DNA from: CAVYPR01 sp052145775
GTDB taxonomy: Bacteria > Actinomycetota > Acidimicrobiia > Acidimicrobiales > RAAP-2
Assembly: GCA_052145775.1 (NCBI GenBank)
Contig: JBKQNY010000173.1
Span: 1-28,637, forward strand
Direction: 5' to 3'
Length of the DNA: 28,637 nucleotides
How positions within the stretch are numbered: position 1 is the first letter of the stretch; each line of letters begins with the position of its first letter. Shown here piece after piece: positions 24,715-28,637 of the stretch. The notes under the pieces were generated by a model, which was not told the origin of the DNA, did not search any database, and saw nothing but the letters and a program-made list of their open reading frames with translations. Made by a program: the position numbers and the translations under genes.

Positions 24715-25271
24715 GGGCCGCCCTCGCCGCGGCGTCGGCGGCCGTCCTGGCCCTGCTCGGCGTCGCCGCGCCGGCGGCGACCGGCGCCCAGGCGGCCTCC
24801 CCGCTGGCTCACGGGCGACTGGTCGCGTCCGGGAGCCCTGCCCCGTGCACCGGGTCGGCGGTGTCCGGCCAGCTCGACCTCGGGTCGGTCGGCGGGTCGA
24901 GCACCTCGCCCGCTGGGGCCATGGTCTTCCACGACGTGGCCGACGTGGCCTGCACCCTCGAGGGGGCGCCCACGGTCGCGGTGGAGAGCGCCGCTGGAAC
25001 GCCCGTGGCTCTCTACGAACTGCGCAGCGTGCCTCGCCACGATCGGGCGGTCGTGCTCACCCCGGGGAGATCCGGGCGGACCGCCGCGGCCAGCGTCACC
25101 TGGTCCTTCTGGGGGTGTCCCCCCGGCTCCTACTCGCTCGAGGTCCACTTCGCCGGCTGGTCCGCCCCCGCGACCCTTGGGTCTCCGGCGACGTCGGGGT
25201 ACAGCGGCCCGGCCTGCACCAGCACCGACCAGACCATCTACGTGGGCGCCGTGGCAGCCGGGCACGGCTGA
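24711..25271 (+). CDS. Secreted DUF4232-domain protein
   Basis: A 186-residue protein with a Sec signal (LAAASAAVLALLGVAAPAATG, then AQA). CTGSAVSGQLDLG...GAMVFHDVADVACTLEGAPTVAV is the DUF4232 pattern, which has a Cys near the start of the domain and the 'f.N.g..pC.L.G.P.v' segment. The family is common and uncharacterised in actinobacteria, usually secreted or lipid-anchored; no lipobox is visible here. The GTG start overlaps the phosphoesterase stop by 4 nt, suggesting that both proteins are made together and may act together outside the cell. Confidence 0.75.
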   Translation: MRAALAAASAAVLALLGVAAPAATGAQAASPLAHGRLVASGSPAPCTGSAVSGQLDLGSVGGSSTSPAGAMVFHDVADVACTLEGAPTVAVESAAGTPVALYELRSVPRHDRAVVLTPGRSGRTAAASVTWSFWGCPPGSYSLEVHFAGWSAPATLGSPATSGYSGPACTSTDQTIYVGAVAAGHG

Positions 25272-25305
25272 CCCGGGCGCCGCCCCGGGCACCTGCGTCG
25301 GCCTC

Positions 25306-25311
25306 TACGCT
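25306..25311 (+). promoter_or_regulatory. Candidate -10 box of the DUF2510 gene
   Basis: TACGCT (TAnnnT) is 7 nt before ATG 25319, fitting a leaderless transcript. The intervening GGAGAGC is too close to the ATG to be a good ribosome-binding site. Confidence 0.4.
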
Positions 25312-25318
25312 GGAGAGC

Positions 25319-25657
25319 ATGGCCTACGCCCACGGCGGCTCGTACTTCCTCGTCTTCATGGCGGTGATGTTCGGCCTGCGGATCTTCGCCGGCTCGCGCC
25401 GTCGGGCCCCGGGCGGCGGACGTCGGGGTCCGGCCGGGCAGGCCTCGTCAGCCTCCGCCGTGCCGAACGCACCCGGCGGGGCCCCGGCGTCATCGGGCAG
25501 CTCCGGCCGCACTGGCATCCCGGCCGGCTGGCTGGTCGACCCGTCGGGCCGCTACGACCAGCGCTACTGGTCGGGCAGCGAGTGGACCGAGCACGTGACC
25601 AAGGCCGGTGTGCCCGGGTCCGACCCGCCTCCGGGAGCTGCGGGAACAGCAGGGTAA
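25319..25657 (+). CDS. Small membrane protein with C-terminal DUF2510 motif
   Basis: 112 residues. One transmembrane segment (YFLVFMAVMFGLRIFA, residues ~9-24) is followed by a low-complexity G/A/S/P-rich linker and then the DUF2510 motif, PAGWLVDPSGRYDQRYWSGSEWTEHV. DUF2510 is a ~30-residue Trp-rich module typical of actinobacterial membrane proteins; its role is unknown. The frame is open well upstream but those residues are shadow-like. The small gap and same strand suggest expression near the MFS gene. Confidence 0.75.
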   Translation: MAYAHGGSYFLVFMAVMFGLRIFAGSRRRAPGGGRRGPAGQASSASAVPNAPGGAPASSGSSGRTGIPAGWLVDPSGRYDQRYWSGSEWTEHVTKAGVPGSDPPPGAAGTAG

Positions 25658-25694
25658 CCGGCCGCACCGGCCGCCGACGGCAAGACTCGGGGCC

Positions 25695-26987
25695 GTGGAC
25701 CGAACGGAGGGGGCCGAGAGCGCCGGTGAGTCGGCCCTCGTCGTCTTCGGCTGGAGGGATCCTGCCGTGGTGGCGGTGGCCCTCCTGGCCATGGCCGCAG
25801 GGTTCGGTCAGTTCGGAGCGGTGGCCTCGCTGGGCAGCGTGGCCAAGACGTTCGGCCACCTCACCCACGGGGCGACCTTCTCCGACGAGGTGGGCCTGTC
25901 GGGGACGGTGCTCGGCGTCGGGTTGGCCGTCATCCGACTGGCCTCGCTCGGAGGGCTGCCGTTGGCCGGTCTGGCCGACCGCTTCGGTCGGCGGCCGACG
26001 CTGCTCGGCACCTGCGCAATCGGCCTCGCGCTCACCATCGTGGCCGCCGTGGCCCCGGGCTACTGGTGGTTCGTGGCCATCTTCGCCCTGGGCCGCCCGT
26101 TCCTCAGTGCCACCCTTGGCGTGTCGCAGGTGGCCGCGGTCGAGCTGACCGCATCCGCGTCGCGGGCCCGGGCCGTTGCCATGGTCGCCGCCGGCTACGC
26201 CGTCGGTGCCGGGCTGACCGCCGTGGTGCACAGCCTGGCAGGCGGCACCCTCGGCTTCCGAGGGATCTTCGCCCTGGCCGTGGTGCCCCTCGTCATGCTG
26301 CCGTTCCTGGCCAGGCGGGTGGTCGAGCCGAGCCGGTTCACCCACGTGACGGCGGCGGAGCACCGGCCCCCGGTCCTCGGACCGGTGGGCCCCGCCTTCC
26401 GCGGGCGGTTGGTGGTGGTGGCCCTCCTGGCGCTGGCGGTGTCGGTCATCACCGGGCCGGCCAACAGCCTGGTCTTCATCTACGCCCAGAACGAGCTCCA
26501 CGTCTCGGGCATCGTCACCTCGGCCATGGTGGTGGCGGCCGGGGTGGTGGGCCTGGGGGGGCTCCTTATCGGCCGTTGGCTGGCCGACCACTGGGGCCGC
26601 AGGCCGACGGTGGCGGTGGCCATGGCGGGCATCGCCGCGTTCGGGACCCTGGCCTACACCGGGTCGGAGTGGGCGCTCCTCTGCGGCTACGTGCTCGGGG
26701 TGACGGCGGGGGGCATCCTCGCCCCGGCCGCCGGGGCGCTGACCAACGAGCTCTTCCCGACCTCGGTGCGGGCCTCGGCGACCGGCTGGACGATCGCCGC
26801 GGGGGTGATCGGCGCCGTGACGGGCCTCGTGGTGTTCGGCGCAGTGGCCGACGTGGGCGGCGTGTCGAACCACACCGCCTTCGCAGCGGCGGTGGTCTTC
26901 CTGCCCATGGTGCTGTTCAGCGCGCTGCTCATCCTGCTGCCCGAGACCATGGGACGCGAACCCGAGGAGCTCTGGGGACAGGGGTAG
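25695..26987 (+). CDS. MFS transporter (sugar-porter-like)
   Basis: About 430 residues with 12 predicted helices. GLADRFGRRPTLL between helices 2 and 3 and the matching GRWLADHWGRRPTVA between helices 8 and 9 are the duplicated MFS signatures; LFPTSVRASATGW near helix 11 resembles metabolite/sugar-porter relatives. No substrate can be named. The frame extends to GTG 25608, overlapping the DUF2510 gene, but GTG 25695 gives a normal short cytoplasmic N-terminus. No clear ribosome-binding site precedes either. The next genes lie on the other strand and converge only 7 bp away. Confidence 0.85.
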   Translation: MDRTEGAESAGESALVVFGWRDPAVVAVALLAMAAGFGQFGAVASLGSVAKTFGHLTHGATFSDEVGLSGTVLGVGLAVIRLASLGGLPLAGLADRFGRRPTLLGTCAIGLALTIVAAVAPGYWWFVAIFALGRPFLSATLGVSQVAAVELTASASRARAVAMVAAGYAVGAGLTAVVHSLAGGTLGFRGIFALAVVPLVMLPFLARRVVEPSRFTHVTAAEHRPPVLGPVGPAFRGRLVVVALLALAVSVITGPANSLVFIYAQNELHVSGIVTSAMVVAAGVVGLGGLLIGRWLADHWGRRPTVAVAMAGIAAFGTLAYTGSEWALLCGYVLGVTAGGILAPAAGALTNELFPTSVRASATGWTIAAGVIGAVTGLVVFGAVADVGGVSNHTAFAAAVVFLPMVLFSALLILLPETMGREPEELWGQG

Positions 26988-26994
26988 GCGGGGC

Positions 26995-27201
26995 TCATCG
27001 GGCGAAGAAGTGCCAGCCCGCCCACGCCCAGGCGACGATCGCGACGACCCTGGCCACCCGGTGGCCGGCGAGATAGGCGCGCACCGGGGCGAACGGTCGT
27101 CGCAGGACGCCCCCCCGCCCGGTGACGGCCAGCACCACCAGGGCCAGCGCCGCCACGCCGAGCAGGCCCCACACCACGAAGGTTGCGGTGCGCCAGCTCA
27201 A
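26995..27201 (-). CDS. Small membrane protein, last gene of a coupled operon
   Basis: 68 residues with two hydrophobic segments (FVVWGLLGVAALALVVLAV and VVAIVAWAWAGWHFF) separated by a basic loop (RRPFAPVRAYLAGHRVAR). The ending AWAWAGWHFFAR resembles small actinobacterial DUF6186-like membrane proteins, but that name is tentative. The TTG start overlaps the upstream stop as TTGA, so translation depends on the gene before it. The upstream frame to 27693 is a shadow. Confidence 0.6.
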   Translation of the reverse strand: MSWRTATFVVWGLLGVAALALVVLAVTGRGGVLRRPFAPVRAYLAGHRVARVVAIVAWAWAGWHFFAR

Positions 27202-27587
27202 CGGAGCAGTTCCCAGCCGAGGGCCAGCCACGCCAGCACGACCACCGCCTTGGCCGCCGGCCACCGGGCGGCGAGGTCGTAGACGGTGCTCAACGTGGGG
27301 TGGGCCGGCCGCGGACCGCCGAAGAAGCAGTAGAGCTCCCACACGGCCACCACCGCCACCAGGACGACCCAAGGCAGTGCGGAGGCGCCCCCCGGGCTCA
27401 CGTCGGCGGCCGCGGCGCCGGCCGGCAGGGTCCGGCCCCGGGTCAGCCGGACGAGGAGGACGGCCACGGCCGCGGCTAGGGCGACGGCGGTCACGGCGTC
27501 GGCCTCGAGGGTGAACGGGGTGGTCGAGGCCAGTAGCCCGGCGTAGGCAACGGCCCCGGCGACCAGCGCCACCCGACGACCGCTCAC
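27198..27587 (-). CDS. Membrane protein of unknown function, middle gene of the coupled operon
   Basis: 129 residues from GTG 27587, with about four hydrophobic segments (VALVAGAVAYAGLLA, AVTAVALAAAVAVLLV, LPWVVLVAVVAVWELYCFFG, AAKAVVVLAWLALGWELL) and an alanine/proline-rich loop. The WELYCFFGGPRPAHPTLS part, with a Trp-Glu pair inside a helix, is distinctive. No firm family is claimed. GTG 27587 is chosen over TTG 27599 because it overlaps the preceding stop as GTGA. Confidence 0.6.
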   Translation of the reverse strand: MSGRRVALVAGAVAYAGLLASTTPFTLEADAVTAVALAAAVAVLLVRLTRGRTLPAGAAAADVSPGGASALPWVVLVAVVAVWELYCFFGGPRPAHPTLSTVYDLAARWPAAKAVVVLAWLALGWELLR

Positions 27588-27718
27588 CGACGAGGGCAAC
27601 GGTTGTCAACGTCGCCGGTCGAGGTCCACGGACTCCCTGGAATCGTCGAGTACGCCGCCGGGCCGGCGGGTGCGCCGATCGGGACGTTGGCACGGTCCCC
27701 GTGCGGGAAGTTGCTCAT
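27584..27718 (-). CDS. 44-residue peptide opening the coupled operon
   Basis: ATG 27718 has a strong GGGAGG site 3 nt upstream, the best ribosome-binding site in this part of the window. The product, MSNFPHGDRANVPIGAPAGP and then a short polar stretch ending CPRR, is soluble, Pro/Gly-rich and without a membrane segment. Its stop overlaps the GTG of the next gene (GTGA). It may be a true small protein or a leader whose translation opens the downstream gene. Nothing identifies a function. Confidence 0.5.
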   Translation of the reverse strand: MSNFPHGDRANVPIGAPAGPAAYSTIPGSPWTSTGDVDNRCPRR

Positions 27719-27734
27719 GGTCCTCCCGCGGCCA

Positions 27735-27740
27735 ACCTTA
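27735..27740 (-). promoter_or_regulatory. Candidate -10 box of the coupled operon
   Basis: On the minus strand TAAGGT (TAnnnT) lies 16 nt before ATG 27718, leaving a short leader with the GGGAGG site. No clear -35 is seen. Confidence 0.35.
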
Positions 27741-27834
27741 GAGGACGGTCGTCGGCGAGCTCCGGGCGGTCCCGAGTCGTCGCGGGTGGGAGCCGCCGGC
27801 GGGAACCAGGCCCGGCTGGTGGGGGCGACGCGGG

Positions 27835-28637
27835 TCAACGGAGGGTCAGCAGCGCCTCGACGGGCCGGTGGTCGGACCCGGCCGCGGCCAGGGCACGACC
27901 GCCGAGCGAGTTCACCGCGCCGTGGAGCAGGATGTGGTCGACCTGGCTGTGGGGCCGCCACGCCGGCCACGACCTGGCCCGCACGGCCCGCCGCCACCCG
28001 GGCATGAGGGCGACCAGCGGGGGGCCCCAGAGGTTCATGTCGCCGACCAGCACGGCCGGCCGGCCGGCGACGGCGTCGCCGAGGAGGCGGTGGAGCCGAC
28101 GGAAGTGGATCGGCGAGCCGTAGGAGAGGTGGGTCATGTGGGTTCCGGCCACGGCCAGCTCGCGGCCGCCCACCTCCACCACCACCACGATGGCGGCGCG
28201 CCACGCACGGTCCCGTTGCAGCCGGCCGAGCTCGATGAGCTGGTGGCCGACGACGGGCAGGCGGCTCAGCACGGCCAGTCCCCAGCTCCCCGGCGATGCC
28301 GCCAAGTAGCGAGGTGACGACGTCACTCGTCGGGAGAACGGGCGGTACGAGTCGAGGTAGATGGCATGGCTGGCGCCTCGCCAGTCGAGCGGCCGCATCC
28401 ACCGCTGGTCCGCCTTGGGGTGGGGGCCGGCCCGCCGGCCGGCGGCCAGTGGGTGCTCGAAGCAGAAGTAGCCCAGTCCTTCGGCGACCTCGGCGGCCAT
28501 CCCCTTCTCCCCCTCGGGGCGCCACACCTCCTCGAGCACCAGGACGTCGGCATCGAGGGCGGCGCAGGTGGCAACCACGTCGAAGGGGCGCCCCCACCCG
28601 TCGATGCCCGCATGCACGTTGAAATTCACGACCCGCA
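27835..28637 (-). CDS. Endonuclease/exonuclease/phosphatase (EEP) family protein, truncated by the window edge by one base
   Basis: Metal-dependent EEP phosphoesterase fold of ~266 residues. Visible motifs in order: VVNFNVHAGIDGWG (first strand with Asn), DVLVLEEVW (metal-binding Glu), GTHMTHLSYGSP, LVGDMNLWG (GDxN), QVDHILLH, and GSDHRPVEALL with the catalytic SDH motif. The set is complete, so activity as a nuclease or lipid/sugar phosphatase is likely; the substrate is unknown. The frame reads on to the edge as '?TG CGG GTC GTG', so the natural start, giving MRVVNFNVHAG, has its first base just outside; the GTG at 28629 is an internal alternative. No signal sequence is seen. It is upstream of, but separated by a promoter-bearing gap from, the coupled operon. 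Confidence 0.8.
   Translation of the reverse strand, partial: RVVNFNVHAGIDGWGRPFDVVATCAALDADVLVLEEVWRPEGEKGMAAEVAEGLGYFCFEHPLAAGRRAGPHPKADQRWMRPLDWRGASHAIYLDSYRPFSRRVTSSPRYLAASPGSWGLAVLSRLPVVGHQLIELGRLQRDRAWRAAIVVVVEVGGRELAVAGTHMTHLSYGSPIHFRRLHRLLGDAVAGRPAVLVGDMNLWGPPLVALMPGWRRAVRARSWPAWRPHSQVDHILLHGAVNSLGGRALAAAGSDHRPVEALLTLR

Overview
The window looks like chromosomal DNA of a high-GC actinobacterium, most likely class Acidimicrobiia. This is an inference from gene content: very large secreted IPT/TIG proteins, tandem 42-residue 'GYW..A.DGGVF.FGDA' repeats, DUF2510 and DUF4232 proteins, and several genes with a TAnnnT -10 box 6-8 nt before the start codon (leaderless style). No rRNA, CRISPR array or recognisable integrase or transposase gene was seen.

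Layout. 1-3546: 3' part of a giant IPT/TIG-repeat surface protein, closed by a strong hairpin. 3677-5441: a VOC-family protein with an N-terminal zinc ribbon and an APH-like kinase. 5550-7673 (-): a secreted glycosidase-like protein. 7797-7869: an intact tRNA with anticodon CAT.

7870-16258 is the most interesting part. The last ~42 bases of that tRNA recur, in the same orientation, at 13662, 14745 and 16214. They divide the DNA into three segments: (i) an MFS transporter and a secreted beta-propeller protein; (ii) a Doc toxin/antitoxin pair alone; (iii) a predicted diadenylate cyclase (c-di-AMP synthase-like) alone. Copies 2 and 3 are preceded by homologous left arms at nearly the same distance (137 and 138 bp). 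The best reading is repeated site-specific integration at the tRNA, leaving a cassette-like array whose integrases are gone.

16619-22819 holds two convergent secreted proteins that share the 42-residue GYW repeats: a subtilase-like protease with an FG-GAP-like propeller (+), and a CHAP cell-wall hydrolase (-). After a small membrane protein (-) come a Tat-exported phospholipase C/phosphoesterase overlapping a DUF4232 lipoprotein-like secreted protein, a DUF2510 membrane protein and an MFS transporter, all (+). The end carries a tightly coupled (-) mini-operon of a 44-residue peptide and two small membrane proteins, and an endonuclease/exonuclease/phosphatase-family gene whose start codon lies one base outside the window.

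Most of the window therefore encodes envelope and secreted functions; the tRNA-anchored array is the accessory part.
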